From Lates calcarifer (taxonomy: Eukaryota; Chordata; Actinopteri; Centropomidae): a stretch of 64,000 bases of DNA. The stretch covers positions 7,655,631 through 7,719,630 of the forward strand of contig NC_066850.1 in the NCBI RefSeq assembly GCF_001640805.2, in the 5' to 3' direction. This document shows positions 39,854 to 54,360 of the stretch, in pieces (position 1 is the first letter of the stretch; each line of letters starts with the position of its first letter). A program made the translations under genes and the position numbers. The notes under the pieces were generated by a model, which was not told the origin of the DNA, searched no databases, and saw only the letters and a program-made list of their open reading frames with translations.

Positions 39854-42800
39854 GTGAGCAAAAATGAGAGCACGGTTAAATAAAGCAATCCACTCTTCAG
39901 TTCAACCAAAAACTGAATTCTAGGTTGGTTTCTTGTGTTGCATTGGTACAGTCCCTGTCTCTGGTCTCACTGGGACTGTAGACTGGACACTCGTGGTTAA
40001 TTATATCACCAAAACCTGTGGAATAGTGCAGATTCGACTTTCTGTTTGGCGTGAATCCACACTTCGAAAACAATGCTGACTGAGAGTGATTCGTTGTTTG
40101 CACTTAGAGCAAGATGAGAATTATTGTTGTACTTTCAGATGCATTAGAAGCAAAGGTCCAACCATGAAATGCTGAATTTATGGTCATAATGTCAGTTTCT
40201 GTACTTTTTAGATTGATTTCCCAGCACTACTCTGACTGTAGTTTGTTCCTCTGCCATCAGAGTGGTCTTTTATAATATTACTTACCTTTCGCCACATACT
40301 TCTTGCTTGTTATTCAGTGGCCCACAGCGCTGTCGAAATGCACAGTATGGATCAATATTTGTGCCACCACTGTTCGGAATAGACAGAGACGTTAAGTGAG
40401 TTGATCAAATGGTAGCAGGTGCTATTTAACTTTAAGCACACAGTAAATGTGTTTAGCATTCCTATTGGCAAATGGGCCCCTTGTGTATTACTTGATACTA
40501 AATGGTCCACATGCTGCCCGTGGCTTTCTGACAGTCCAATAATTATCACATTTCCATGCTAGCATGCATCTACCCACTCGTTTCCATCTCAGCATTTGTC
40601 ATGTATAGATTTTTTTTGATACATGAAATACATGTATTGCACTAAATGGCCGTAGGTTTTGTACTGCAAACATCTCTCCTCCCTTGTCAATCCACCGCTC
40701 CGCAATATATATTTACCCACCGCCATAATTTGCCTCGGATGGTGGCCATTTTGTCAACCACCAAGCGTCGCTCATTTACTTTCCTCTCATTATGCTAATT
40801 CACACAGTAGACTCAGAGTCACTCTGTACATGAAAGATAAAGGAAAATGGAGGATATTTATTCCTGCTGCAATTACTGCTTCCGCACATCTCCGATATTA
40901 ATCACTCTACTGTTCATTTAAAAACGGAAACGCACAAAGAAATTGAGAAAAATGTCCACCAGAGTGTAATTACTTATACACATGTCAAAATGTATATTTA
41001 TATAAATTAGATGCTGGTGGAAAGGACACATTTGAACACATTCTTTCACAATATTTATTCACTCACACATGATGATGAAGTTACTGACTCTTTTTTGTAC
41101 AGCACCAATAAAAGCACTTCCTGCCTTCCTGTCAATAAAGCAGTGTGGATCATTGTTAGAGTGTTTTGACCCCTAACCTCTAAAGAGTAGCTAGGGACCA
41201 TAATGCAGCCTCTGGGTAATGGACCCTACAGACAAAGGACAGTGATTAAAACCTCCTAGCCATACAACTAATAGCCTTATAGACTGCACAGATTTAGGTT
41301 AGGTTCTCTTTAGTATTCAGCAGCTGTGTCTGCAGCATTTGCTTCTACCTTGCCAGCTACAGATGAATATTTTCATCTGGAGAAAGCTTAACAGGCAGCG
41401 GTGTTGCTTACAAGAGTGTGCTAAAGTACGTTCTACAGCATTTTCTTGTTGATTCCACTTGTCAAGTCTTTCCTCCACACTCAAAGGCATTGCTGAGATC
41501 TTGCATGTTTCCGCCTCGGTAAAAGCAAGCTGAAGTGTCATTAGGCCACTTTTCAAACTCTAAATGGAGTAAATGTGCCTTTGATTCATAGAATGTGTGG
41601 ACTTATTCTGTTGTACACAATAGCTTAATCACTCAGTTGGAAGTTTGTTATTAGAGCTGAGGGTTTTAACAGTGTAAATATCTATTATATCAGACTCAGT
41701 AATTTTACTTGAATGGTTCCTCTTCTGCCTTCATTGGCGGTGATGAACCTCTCTGAACTTAAATGTGCTGGGGCTGGAACAGTTGGATTATCAACTCTAT
41801 ATTGATAAGTTGTTCAACAGAATTTTTTTTTATTATTACAATCGATTTACTTTCCCTTCCATTTTTCAAGAAATCCACTCTATCATAGTTTTTCAAAGCT
41901 GAACATTTGTTGCTGTTCTTTTTCTAGTAAAACAAGACATTTAAAGACTCACCATGGGCTCTTTTGACATTTTGTAGACTAAACAATTGAGGGGATAATG
42001 GGCTGATTAATTTAATTGCTGCCTTGAAATGGACAGTCTTTTTCTTGCAAATCAAAACTATTGTGGTTATTTGACTCTTTCAGTCTCACCTGTCCCTATT
42101 TGTTAGGCTGTATGGGCTTGCATGCTCTTTTGGATGAAGGCATTTGCAATTTAATCTTTTAATTTGCTGTACACTATCTTTTTTTCTGCTGGAGTTGACC
42201 TAGAATCATTTGTTTGCAAGGTGCACTTCTGGCTCAAATATTTATGAGCAGTACTGCAGCTGCTGCCAGTGCGACAACAGAAAACATTATCTTGCCAGGG
42301 GCAATAGAGCCAAATAAAAGTGCTCTAAGATACAACCTTTTGTTGACCTCTGGATCCATGCCTCCAATTCTTTTCATCTTCTAGAAAGTTCCCCGTGAGC
42401 TTTTGATAGTGAAGTATCGAAGCCAGCGCACCCTGGGCTCTTTCTCTCCTCCATTTTGTCTTTTCACTCATCCAGACTATCAGCCTCCTCGTATAAGTGA
42501 CTTTTGTCCTTCCTATCTGTTCCATTTTGGCTCTATTCTTTATTCATTATCCATTCCAGGGGATTGGAACATGGTCATTGTAATCTGTAGTGCTAAGCAT
42601 TGCGTAACAGATGGGCTGTAATGTTCACTGGCACTTCAGCGACTATCAATTGTCAGTCATAAGTGCACTGAAGGTTAACACCAGTCTTTGAGAATGGCAT
42701 TGTCCCAGCAGAGGGAGAGCAGAGAGGGATATTCATCCATTTGGGGTTTTATTTCTTTGTTCAATCGCATTTGAGCCTTAAACCCTTCACTCATAGATGC

Positions 42801-43507
42801 CCACTATGCACACCATATGGACTATATAGTTATTGTTGCAGCTATACAACAGTATGATGGCAAAGGATAAACAGTCATTGTGAAAGTGTAGGTGAAAAGA
42901 TGATGCCGTGCCAGCTGCTGGTATCTGATTGAAGGGAAGTGGGATGTTAAAATGAAGCAGGAAACAGGGAAGTAAGAGGTGGGTGGACAAACAGTAAACC
43001 AAATTATGATTGATATAAGTGTACTTAGTGAGGGGAAACAGATAATGACCTAGAGGTACAGATGGACAGTAAAGCATGGGATTAAAGTACAGCTGACAGT
43101 TTGTTCGCTACCATGGAAATGATCCAAAACTATAGGCTAACATCAGAGATGGAATCAAAACGCCCATATGCACTCAGTTAGCTAAACCAAATGCAGCCCT
43201 GTAATAAATCCTATCTTCATGAAGGTCTCCAGTGTTCAGTTTTTATTAAAACTTCATTGCATTATGCTGATGGGTGGTCCTACTATTTTGTCCACCTCAT
43301 TCAAATCAGTAAGGCTAGACTGAACAACAGACACACCTCTCTGTATAATGCAGTACTGTTCAACAGCACCACATAGTGCAGCCTCCAAGATGATGCTATA
43401 GTGGAATAAACACTTCTTTAACACAGTTTCAACAACAACAACAAAAAATTAACCTTCATGAAGGGAGGATTTACTGCAGGATTGCTGTATTAGGCTACAT
43501 TAGTTTA

Positions 43508-43550
43508 AGCTAGGTGTTCCTAATAAACTGCCAACTGAGTGTATATACAC
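43508..43550. mobile_element. Possible terminus of a DNA-transposon-derived repeat
   Basis: The sequence GCTAGGTGTTCCTAATAAAC followed by TGCCAACTGAGTGTATA matches the pattern 'TAGGTGT(A/T)CCTAATAAA..GAGTGTA' that I associate with ends of abundant non-autonomous vertebrate DNA transposons. The complementary terminus was not located within a few hundred bases, so only one end may survive. Confidence 0.35.
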
Positions 43551-44702
43551 ACAGCACTGCTCATATCCATTTTACACATGCTTAGAGTGCGCACACATAC
43601 TGTATCTAAGCTGACGAACAGCTTTAATGTCATAGTATAAAGTTTAATCTGTCATGCATCTGGCATATCATGTGTACTTCTGTTTATGAGGCTCAGAGAG
43701 TGATATCATTGCTGTATCACCAGTGCAGCATTGTGACACATTATGTACTTTAGATTATATCCAGTAGCTACAGTATTTCAGGCATCGTGGGCTAGCAACT
43801 ATGTCATGTTGATTTCAGTTCTAGCCTAGGACCTTTTTTTCCTTTCTGCTCTCTACCATATTGTCTCTTTCATATGTCTCTGTTGTCTTACTGGATTACA
43901 TTACTCATCTTTGTTTGGTTGCTCTTCCTCCTCATTTGTCAGCACTCAGACACTTTCTATTTGGATACAGAGCTTGAAAACCTTTATTTCTGTGGAAATC
44001 AAGTTGTAACACAAAAGAGTGTATGAGCATGTACAAATGTGTTTTGTTTTACTTTTCCCTAAGGCACAGTAATGCTGTACACAGTCGACTGGCAGGTACA
44101 ACCGTCTGCCAATTGTATATTAGCATCATAAATGAGCTGTTAGCAAAGCTCAACAGTAATGGAAAACTTTGGCAAACAAAAAGTGATGGATGTTTGCCAA
44201 ACTTCCTGTATTTATAACACCACATTTAGAGTTCTCTATCTGTTGCTCTGACCTGAGACTCTCACACTGACTTCATGCCTTCTCCACCCCAGGCGCAGTA
44301 GATGTACTAAGCCATCCTTAAATTGTCCTGGCTCCATCAACTATCCACTGCTAGAATGGCAGTTTGCCACGTTGGCACACAGACACTCACTAACACACTT
44401 CTTTCTCGTCCTTCATCCCTCTTAATGTCTCCCTCCACTCATTGTTCAGGGTCTGATTTTTTTCCCGTACTTTCCTCTCTGTCTTTTCCAGTTTCTCAGC
44501 ATCACTCAATTTTTCCTTCTCTCTCTCCTATGTCCTCTTATCTTTCCAGTACTCTCCTCTTCATCACTTCCTTTCTTGTTTACTTGCACCTGTACTCTCC
44601 ATTCCTCTTACCCCTCCATTCCTCCACCTTCTGCACATCACTCCCTCACTTCACCGTACTTGTCACTATTATTTTTTTCTTCCTTGAGAGATTCACTCAC
44701 TC

Positions 44703-44721
44703 CACACACACACACACACAC
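44703..44721. repeat. (CA)9 microsatellite
   Basis: Nine CA units following a C/T-rich stretch, inside a snd1 intron. Confidence 0.88.
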
Positions 44722-44831
44722 CCACCCTTCTCTCCATGTGTTCTTTTTTTTAACCTTTGCTGTTCAAGTTATCCAAAATGAGCTTGAACACTTCATTTCG
44801 ACAGCGGATGGGGAGGCGGCTTGTTTGGCTT

Positions 44832-44860
44832 TTTGCATGCGCTAATTTGCTAATTTGCAT
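44832..44860. promoter_or_regulatory. POU/octamer-like motif pair, possible enhancer
   Basis: A non-repetitive stretch reads TTTGCATGCG, then CTAATTTGCTAATTTGCAT. It includes the octamer variant ATTTGCAT at 44,853-44,860, a second TTTGCAT at 44,832-44,838 and two TAATTTGC motifs. Such closely spaced POU/homeodomain sites are typical of conserved developmental enhancers. Function and conservation are inference only. Confidence 0.3.
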
Positions 44861-45728
44861 TTTGTCTTTCACTTCTATGTCATGATGTACAATAATCCCC
44901 AGGAATTAAAGTGGAGAGGCGCTCAGATCAGACCTGATGCTGGCCTCATAATGAGCTGTGATTTAAATGCTGTTACCTGCAATTATTTGTAACTTGAATC
45001 AGCTGATTCTGCCCTGTGAGCCCACACTTTGCTGAAACTAATGCCTCTCTTTTATGATTTTAAGTGATGGCATGGTAGAGTAGTACTGTGTTTCTGTCGG
45101 ATAATATTTGAGAGAGAAAGTGAAAAAGGTAGAGGGCTCAACAGATAACAAGACACATTAATAATATTTCCTTTGTACCTGATTGGGTTCACAAGTAGTC
45201 AGTGCCTGCAGCAGCTATCTTCAACCAACACACAAAAACTCACACCCAGATCTGATATTTTTTTGTTGCAGATGTAGTTGAAATGAGTCTGTCATGACAG
45301 CTCAATTGGAAGAAGGCTGCGTTGTTGGAGGCGCAATCTTTTGTGCTCTGCTGCTTTTCACCACTGTTTTCTGTCAGCAGCTGCCAAACAACATGACTGA
45401 TTCGAACTCTGGCAGGCCACCGGGTGCTAACCGTCTCGCCCAGTCACCTCATCTAACTGGCATCAGTGCTAGCCCCCAAAGTTCATTAGTGTTACAAGAT
45501 AATAATCTCCCGTTTGCTAATTACAAGTCAATTACAAACACGGAAGTGTCTGTCACTCGCTCGCCAGCGCAATTATTATCAATCACCAACAGAGACGAAG
45601 CCTGCTATATCGACCGAGGCTCGGTTTTCCATTATATTCCCTAGTGAGAGGATTACAATATAGAAATAGTGTTCACACACCTTAGACAAATGTTTGTGAA
45701 GACACATCTTTATTAAAATGTTAAAATG

Positions 45729-45753
45729 GTGTGTGTGTGTGTGTGTGTGTGTG
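45729..45753. repeat. (GT)12 microsatellite
   Basis: About twelve GT units in a snd1 intron. Confidence 0.93.
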
Positions 45754-48700
45754 AGCTGAAGGCAGACTGTGGGGAAAACAGCTGTAAGGTGGTTCCCTGA
45801 GAGCAGAAGCAGCAGATGAGAGTCCTAGAATCTTTAATTACCCAGCTGCCCCTTGAGAAATGTAGTTTTATTTCTTCCTTTATCCTCTCTCTGTGTATTG
45901 TTGCGGTATTCACACTGAAGCCTCAAGCCTGCGTCTGCGTCACATCAACTGCCTCATGGGTAATGTAGTTTTCTTGCAGCTTGCAGTTAGAGTTCTCAGT
46001 GTAGTTAATAGCACAGCAGTTGCATTGCACAGTGATTGTGTTAATGGGGGGTTGGAACCGTAGATGAAGATTAAATGGCGTGCTGAGAGGTGTAGGCACA
46101 CTTGCCGCTGCATGTGGGGAATCCATACTGGAAATCAGGAAGGAGGCTTACACATACACAGGATGCCTCCAGGGATGGGTTGTTTCATTTATCAAAGCAC
46201 AATTGTGCTGTTTGGTACACATACTGCATAGCAAGGTGGCTCATGTGATGTAGACCGCACTGTTAAGGCACTGGCTTGGACACTGATGATAGGCCTCATG
46301 GGACTGTTGGTGTGTCTTTACAGTAGGTTCACTGTAACAAAATGAGGCCTCATGGGTAAACAATGTTTCATGTAGTAGCACGGCTGTTGTTACTTATGGG
46401 CTGTCCCCGAACAGAGGACAAACATAGTACATGTGTTGGTCCCTCATGAGCACAAACACATTTACTTTTAACTCTTTGTTTAAAATGTAGAGAACAATGC
46501 ACAAATAGAACACCTGATAAAGGAAAAACAGAGGATAAAAATTGCTAGAAAGGAATAAAAAAAAGAGAAACAAAAGTAGAGGGGGAGGGGTTTCTGTGTC
46601 TAAGTAGAGCCAGTAAGCACCCTGTGGATCCTGCCACGGTGGATCAGGTTTCCATCGCCTCCACCCCAACCCAAAAATTATTCACCGTGTCATCTACAAA
46701 TGGCTTTTAGCTGCATCCGGACCACCAATTGACTAACTTTCAGGTCGCTGCCCTCCGTGTTCAACCCCAACGCCCGCCTGTCACAGCCCATCAAGATCCC
46801 CCCCACCTCATCCCAAAAAAACACCGCAGGGCACATATAAACACGCACGCACACACCCACTGAGCGGGTATTTGACAGCATGACCGCTCCTCACCAATGG
46901 CTCAATACCTAATTTACAAGTAGAGTTAGAGATGGGACCTTTTAATGGACATTTTCTGCTCCCCCTGTTATTGACTGCACACACACTCTCATACACACTC
47001 ACTTGCACACGCAGTTGCCTCGCCTGCTGCCACTGCTCTGAGGGCCCTTTTGACATGTCCTAGCTGACACGCGCCACTTCCCAAATGCAATTCCATCTTC
47101 TACAGATGTACACGCACACACACACATAGTAGTACACTATATCCTCCCTCCCACACACCCTGGGGGTGCTTGGAGGACAGACAGCAGGGGAGTTGAGGCA
47201 CCAGGTTGTTCAAACTTAGATTATTTTGAGTTGTGTGAGACCTCGCGGGAGGGGAGAATAGATATTGGAGAAAAGGAAGAGCAAACTCTTTACACAGCCT
47301 TTATAAAAGTAAGTGTGTGTGTGCATGGGTGTGCGATGTATTTCTATGATACAGTAGTGTTTACATAAGACCCGTTTTCTTTCCAGTGCCCCTGGGAAAG
47401 CACTGGAGAGTGTTCTCTCTAGTATACGTTATTAGTCCTTGCATTTGTTGTTTGTGCACATTTTATGTGTGTGTATGTGTGCGCACGTCCTCCTTAGCTC
47501 TATGAACCCATGCTGGTGGGCTTGTCATACCACGTTCCCGCCAAAGACCCTGATCTCTTCCGACAGTCATGCTGGGGTGGGAGGTGGGGGTGCAACAGGG
47601 CCTAATCCTAGTTTACCTCATAAAGGGACAATGACACTCCTACACATGATGTACACAAAAGTCTTGTTGTTTTCATTTTATCACGGCTTTCACAGAGAAA
47701 TGGTCAGATTTGGAAGAAGGACCATATCTGCATAAACTGATTTTTACTTTGCTCACACACATCCAAAATGTATTTACCGCAAAAGGGAAGAAAAGGCGAT
47801 TGCTGCGGTTTACAGTGACAGCTCAGAGAATGATTCATGTAGTACAAAGTTAGGAAAACAATTGGAAGCTCATGCAAATCAGATGCTGATTGATACGACT
47901 CTAGGTAATTAAACACAAGAAATTGTTAGTCTTCACCTGGATCTTTTTACTTTTTAAATGCAAATTTCACCCTCATTTTTTTGTATCTATAAATATGAAC
48001 CAATTCAAAGTCTTTTTACCCTGCATTTACTCAAACACACTTTTATTTGTCCCTCACACACACACACACAAACAACAGGCTTTCAAGGATTCCTTCCCTG
48101 GTTGGCAATGCTGGATATATAACAAACCTTTCCCTATTGAGCCACTTGTACATAAGCCTGAAGAGACTCTCCCAAAAACCCTGGCCTCCTCTCCGCTTGC
48201 CATGCAGTATTCATGCAGTGGCATGTTGAATGGAGAGATGTCTCTTAGGACTACAATTCACAGCTCAGCCAAGTACACTCAACATGAAACAGTGCGAGTT
48301 ACATGACATGAAAGGCTTCGTGTTCCGGCAAACGCTCTGCAGACAACCTGTCTTGTGCTGAGTTTTCTGCTTTAGGTGGAGTCAGAAGGAGACGGCAGGT
48401 GGAGGAAGAATGAAAAAAGATGAAATGAGGATTGAGAGAGCAGAATGAAGAAACAAGAGCAACGCAACAACAAAGAAACAGTGACAGAAGCGAGTTGGAG
48501 GCAGTTTGTTTTTGGTTGGGGTTTGACTGCTGGTGTCTGGGAGGCTGAGTGTCTGATCGTCATTGCTGTTAATGAGGAAAGCTCAACATGCGTGGAGGAC
48601 AAGCCTCATTGTTCCCTTTCCACCCGAGCAGTTTTTACGTCGCCTGACATCCCATCTTGGCAGGGAGAGGACCAAGAGAGAGAACACCCAGCGCTGAAAC

Positions 48701-51700
48701 TTTGATTAGTCACTTCGCTTTTCATATGCACCCCATCCAAAATCTAGTTTCAGTTAGCGTTTTTGCGTGCTGTGAAACCCCCCCCCCCAAAAAAGTGGCA
48801 GCTCACCTACGCACCAGACGCGCACAACCTGTCAAAAGAGCTGCAACGTTAGCTCTCCCTCTCAGATCCATCTCTTTCACACCATGCTTACTAGAACACC
48901 ACCTGGGCATGGCGTTGCCGGCCAGCGGAGGGAAATACAGTCGCTCTCTCCCTCTTTCACTCTCAGGCAGACAGATTCACAGTCAGGCAGACACACAGAC
49001 TCGCGCCAAAACACCAGACCCACACCACCTGTCGTTCATCTAACGAAAAGCATCACAGTTACAGTCTCCCGCTAGTTACCTGCATAAATTAAAACTGACT
49101 CAGACAGAAGTTGTAAATAACCTCTTTCTTGAATGTGCATGGAGCATCAGATAGTTGTTTTCTAGTCTCAGAATGCTGCGATAAATTTACTTAAACGTAA
49201 ACTGTTGCCGTGAAATTACAATAAATTGACTTCTGTAATCAGTTCAGCTCTGAGTTAAATGGATGCTAAGAATTAATCACACACATTGAGGGGACACTCA
49301 CACACACACAGCATCCTCCTTAGCTGAACAGCATATTCTCTGCTACTGCCAGTGTCCACGGCCACTGCTCACCAAACATGGCATCTGTCTGGCATATGGG
49401 AGCTCTGTAGGGTCATCCAGACAAGCACACCGTCACCCGCTGCCTTCTGCCTCCCTAACCTCCCCCCAAACACTGAGTTTTCTTTTCCTCATCTCCTCAT
49501 TCACTGTCATTATTTCTGTTCTGCCATATCCTCTCTTCACTGCTTCTCACCTGGAACATTTAAACAGCCTGTTGGCCTCTCTTAGCTTTGGGGGAACATC
49601 ATTTCTTTTTACTGACAATTTCGCATCACACCTTCCCTCCATCACCCTCCCTCAGCTTCCTCTCCCCCTGTATCTAACGGCGCTCTTGTTTTCCCCATGA
49701 CGTGAAACATTCCTTTCCTTTGCCACTTAAGTCATCTCCAGATGAGTTTTGTGTCTACTTGTGTTGTAAATGAGCCATTATGCCTCCCGACTGGAGCCAA
49801 TAGAAGAGCTGTGAAAGGAGGTTCCGGGACAGGATACGTGGTGCTGTACAGAACCCGAAGGCAGTCATCATCGGTGTTCAGCTGTGTGCTGATTGGCCGT
49901 TGTGTTACACTGAGCTGAAGTGAACATAACAGTGAAAGATGAGGAGCGAGCCAGGAAAGGCACCCTCCCAACCAGAGGACAAAGAAGGCTCACCGTGATA
50001 GTTCCAATATGGCAGCCATCATCTGTGCATATTGCGCTGTAGTGCTCTTGACTTTGCGTCTTTCACAGATATTTTGCATGTGGATGCAGACTCTCAGCCG
50101 TGTAGAGTTTGGAAAAAGTTGACGGAATATATATTGAGCTTTTTCTAGTTTGCCATTTCTCTCAAAAATGTAATTTTCAGTTTTGTGTTTGAATATTGCC
50201 AAATCCACTTTGGCAGATATGAAACCCTCCACATCATTTCAGCCTCTCCCTTAGCTCTCCAAGTGCAGCACTAGGAGAGACAGCTCAAAGTGCTATGGGC
50301 ACCGATAGTGCCCCTCCAAAGCCAAAATGGCATCACTGGCCTTTTGTGTCTGTGAAATATCGTTGGCTGGGTCGTCCATATGGTGACATCTGCCTGATGG
50401 GACCAAGATGCCATATCCCAGCACCTTCCAAAAAATCTCTCCTTTAGTTGGCTTTGATGGATGACTTGTGCAGCCGCTGCACTTTCCCCAGCCACACACT
50501 CGCACGTGCACTTGCTTAGACATAGTGGCGTGGCACAATCCAGCTGCAGGTCTGTTATCTCGGTGGTGCCATGTGCAGCCGTAGCTATCAAACCAACCTA
50601 TGTGCATGAGCTAGCTAAGCAATTAAACTCTAGAGCCCAATCCACACTCGACAGTTTTAACATCTGGCATCCTTGTTCTGGTGTGTGTGTGCGTCTGAGT
50701 GTGAAAGCCAGCTCATCTGCTACTATAATAAGCTACAAAATGTGGTGCACAATTGAATCCTTTGCAAGAACACAATGACTCTTCTTTACTGTCTCCTTCT
50801 GTCAAGTGACTTGTGCTTTCTTTGTGTTTATTTATTTAAAGTGTTTCCTTTTTACTGTCACTTTATTATTTCCATCTAATAAGAAGCCAGCAACAGTCAT
50901 ATTCAAATTCACAGGCCTCAGCTGTATAAATTGTACTTTCTGAACTATACATCCACCATTCACAGATGGAATGTGAGTGGTGTGGGTGGCCAAGGTTAAA
51001 CATTGGTGTCAGTGAGGTGTGTTTGTGTGTGTGTGTGTGTGAAGGCCTTGCGTAGGGCTTGACCACTCAGTATCCACTCTGACATTGTAATGGTGGAGGA
51101 CCTCTTCACTCAGAGGGTCGGCCATCCGAGCTTTCCAAGGTCCATACATCCACTTAGACTGAACCCGTCTGACTGAACGCTGCCTCTCTCTCATCTCTGT
51201 TCAAATGGCTGTTCTAGCAGAAACAGTCAATATGCTCAGCACTGCACATTGGCTTCCTCCTCTCTCTTCATCCAGATCTTTTATATCCTCTCCATACACT
51301 CAGTATGTCAGGTTCTTTGTGTTGAGGGAAGCAAACAGGTGACAGAATTTAATGTTCCCATGCGGCAGGATGACGTTAATGGTTGTGAGAGGGGTGTGGA
51401 TGACATTTGTGTACATGTGACAGGTTTGTCTGGGGTCAGAAATGCATACTCAAAACAATGACTTACTTTGCTAAAATATGGGTAAATGTTAAAATGTTGT
51501 GTAACGGTGGTTACCAAACTGCTTGTGTAATGTCTGTTGTTCAGAAGTATCTATCAAAAGTCTGCTAACACTAGCCACTACAAGCTAACGGTCATTACGA
51601 GACTAGAGCTGAAGGAATTACTCAATTGGTGAACTGACAGGAAAATAATCTGCAACTTGCTAATTGATTAATTGTTAAAGTAATTTTTCAAGCAAAAATG

Positions 51701-52603
51701 GCAAACATTTATTGGCACCAGCTTCCCTTCCCTTCTCTTCTCAATCTTAATCTTTTTAATTGCAAATTGATTGTTCTTTGGGCTTTTGGACTGTCTTTTG
51801 GGGGGGCAGGTGAACAAGCTTTAAGGATGTCGACTTAGACTTTGGGAAACCATGGGAAGCTTTTTTCATTACTGCTGACATTGAATTGAGCGTTTTATTC
51901 CCTATAAAATAACATTTTCAAGAGTATTATTCTTTTAAATGTTACAGTCTTACTGAAACGAAGGAAAGAATCAGCAAATATCAGCAAACAACAACATTCC
52001 TGTTTACTCTGTCTCCCACCCTGCTCCACCACCATACTGTACAACAGAGCTCTGATTTATTTTCTACATGAAACACAGGTAGATCTTGGGCTCATCCCCT
52101 TTGAGCCAGTAGCTTCCTTAAGGCGTCCTGTAAATGCACTTGATTATAAATTGCTGCTACAAACCAGCGACGTGTTGGCCTGAGGCGAGCAGGCACGGGG
52201 GGGGTATGAGAGCTAGTGTGAGTTGTAGCATGAAGCGCAAAGTGATACCCCGCGCACGGCAGATAAAGCAGTGACCCCCGGACAGTGAGCTGTGACGTGG
52301 CGTTGGGTGCACACTTCGTTTGTGCCCTCCACACTCCCTGTAGTGACATAGTCACTCTGTGTCTATGTGTGTGTATCCTGATCCTGTTGATCCTCAGAGA
52401 ACTCTGATCTTTCGATCCAGTGTTGCTGGGAGGGTGAGCAAGTGCCCCTCTGAAAAGAAATGTGAACTTTATGAAAAAAACTTGTCTCCAATGTCTCCAG
52501 GGGCAGAGCGGGTTGAAAGAATGCACTGATTCACCTTAATCCTTTAAAATCCTTTGTGTGACAGTGATGTGATATGCTAATGACTTGTCTCCTTCTGCCC
52601 TAG

Positions 52604-52648
52604 GTGACAGAGTACCTGAACAGTCAAGAATCTGCCAAGAGTGCCAGG
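52604..52648 (+). CDS. snd1: snd1 short coding exon (15 codons)
   Basis: Forty-five bases between CCCTAG and GCCAGG/GTGAGT, phase 0 to phase 0. It encodes VTEYLNSQESAKSAR, the helical segment that follows the LQKM end of the previous exon in SND1. The exon is tiny and is flanked by a 12.8-kb and a 2.3-kb intron. It is identified by its exact phase fit and by family sequence, since it is too short to stand out as an open frame. Confidence 0.97.
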
Positions 52649-54360
52649 GTGAGTCACTCCATCCCAGCCATTGTCTTTCTCTGTCTTTTCATCAGCTTCT
52701 CTGTCGCTGCCGCCTCCTAATAATTGTGGTTTGTCTGAGACTCTGTGATAAATCTGATGTTGCCAAAACAAGAATACATTACAACGCTAATTACTTTTCG
52801 ACACCAACTACCAGAGAGAAAGTGTCGTTTCTCTGTGCTGCCTCCCTCTTTCTCTCTCAAGATGTGACACACTTTACATTGGCAGTCACCATTGTCCCAT
52901 ATGGATTGCTGCCCACAGTCTGTGCAGGTCCATACTGTGAAAATGGGGGTGGGGATGTGTGCAAAAATGTGTAGTAGGGACAGAAAGAGAGGAAGAAAGA
53001 ACTGGAGAACAAATAGGAGGCAGCACATAACACACAGGGCTCTGGTGCCATCTCAGGAAAAATGACATGAGATGAGTCAAATCACTCTGAGAGTTTTGAT
53101 GTAACACTGTCCAGTGGAAATGTCTTAATCAGAGCCCAGTAGACCACCTGGCCAGTCACAGCAAAAGAACTAAAAGGTACATAGGAAATTAAAACCTGAA
53201 AGGTACATGAAAGGACCTATTAATGGCTATCACAAAAAATATATTAATCATCATGTAAAAGCAAATCTATGTTTAAAGTTCAAGTCTGGCAATACATTAA
53301 TCCTGCTAACATGTATTGCCTTTGTTGCAAAAACCCGATATAGCTTATTTCTTTGTGCTGTAGCAGTGTTTTCCACAGCTTGAGACTCGGCCCTCGCACA
53401 GTTTAGAGGGGGACAGTTTAACTCAATTTATTTTCTGAAGCTGCAATTTACTGATGTACCCTAAATGCTTCACATGCAAATTATTGGTAGATGCTACCTA
53501 AGCAGCTGAGCACAGACGAGCCTTTAGTCCCCTACTCAATCACTGCAGCGCATGTAACTCAGACAGGTCCAATATTTAGTTAGTTTGAGGTGTAATGAGG
53601 CGTTCTAATTTAAGATTTAACCTAAGGTCAAAGCAAGTGATTTTACCAATATGGGTGGGCCACCCAAATAGAGTCTATGCATGGGAAACTGTACAGAGCT
53701 CCATTGTTGTCAAAAGAAAAAAAAAAAAAAAACATTAATGAGATGCCAAGAAGGAACGTGTCACCCAGTGTGTTGATCACCATCCTTGTGATGTAAATAT
53801 TCACTAGCACAACAAATCCACCACTGAAAATAGTCCCCAACAAATGCATGATTTACTCCTGTTTGAGTAACATTTAGCTAAAAACTACAATGCCCAGCTG
53901 TTTTAGAAAATAATGTAGCCTTTTTTTATTCTTAATATTTAAGAAATTATATAAGAAACAATAATAGGGGTCAGTGTTTGAGTTGTGTTTGCAAAGGCTC
54001 ACTTTTTAGACAGTCACAGCAAAATGTTTGTACAAATCCGGGGTGCATTTCACAAGAACCCTGGGGGGGGGCCTGCATAGACTCCTGGATCATATTTTGT
54101 TTTTACTCATGTAAATGTCAAGCATGATGCCTCAAAATCCTAGAGGAAGCTGCCCCCCCCTGTGCTGTTTCAGTTACCCAGTGGTTATACAGCATACCCA
54201 GACAATGAGTCAGTCAAAGGTGGAATTGACTCTAATCACAATCAGAGTTACTACCATGTTTTCAGGGTGTCAGGGAGGGGGAAAAAATGCAGCGAAGTGA
54301 GAGACGCAGAATGGCAACACATACAAATGGTTTCATTCATTCATTCATCCTAATAACTAG

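Larger units (their letters stand above)
39854..52603 (+). other. snd1: snd1 intron (12.8 kb)
   Basis: Starts GTGAGC and ends TGCCCTAG. It is the third longest intron in the window and sits between two short 3' exons. It contains a possible DNA-transposon end near 43,510, CA/TG microsatellites at 44,703 and 45,729, and two AT-rich non-repetitive stretches (44.77-45.0 kb and 45.48-45.64 kb) that look like candidate regulatory elements. A 116-codon open frame at 45,294-45,644 begins with a signal-peptide-like stretch but has no family resemblance. The - strand frames at 50,271-50,607 and 52,092-52,526 are also unsupported. Confidence 0.92.

Noticed and set aside
50271..50607. Two overlapping - strand open frames of about 105 codons
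   Set aside because: Considered as a transposon fragment, but no transposase or other motif could be recognised.
52092..52526. 144-codon - strand open frame in a slightly CpG-rich stretch
   Set aside because: Low-complexity His/Thr-rich segments from microsatellite-like DNA, no domain, and adjacent to the true snd1 exon on the other strand.
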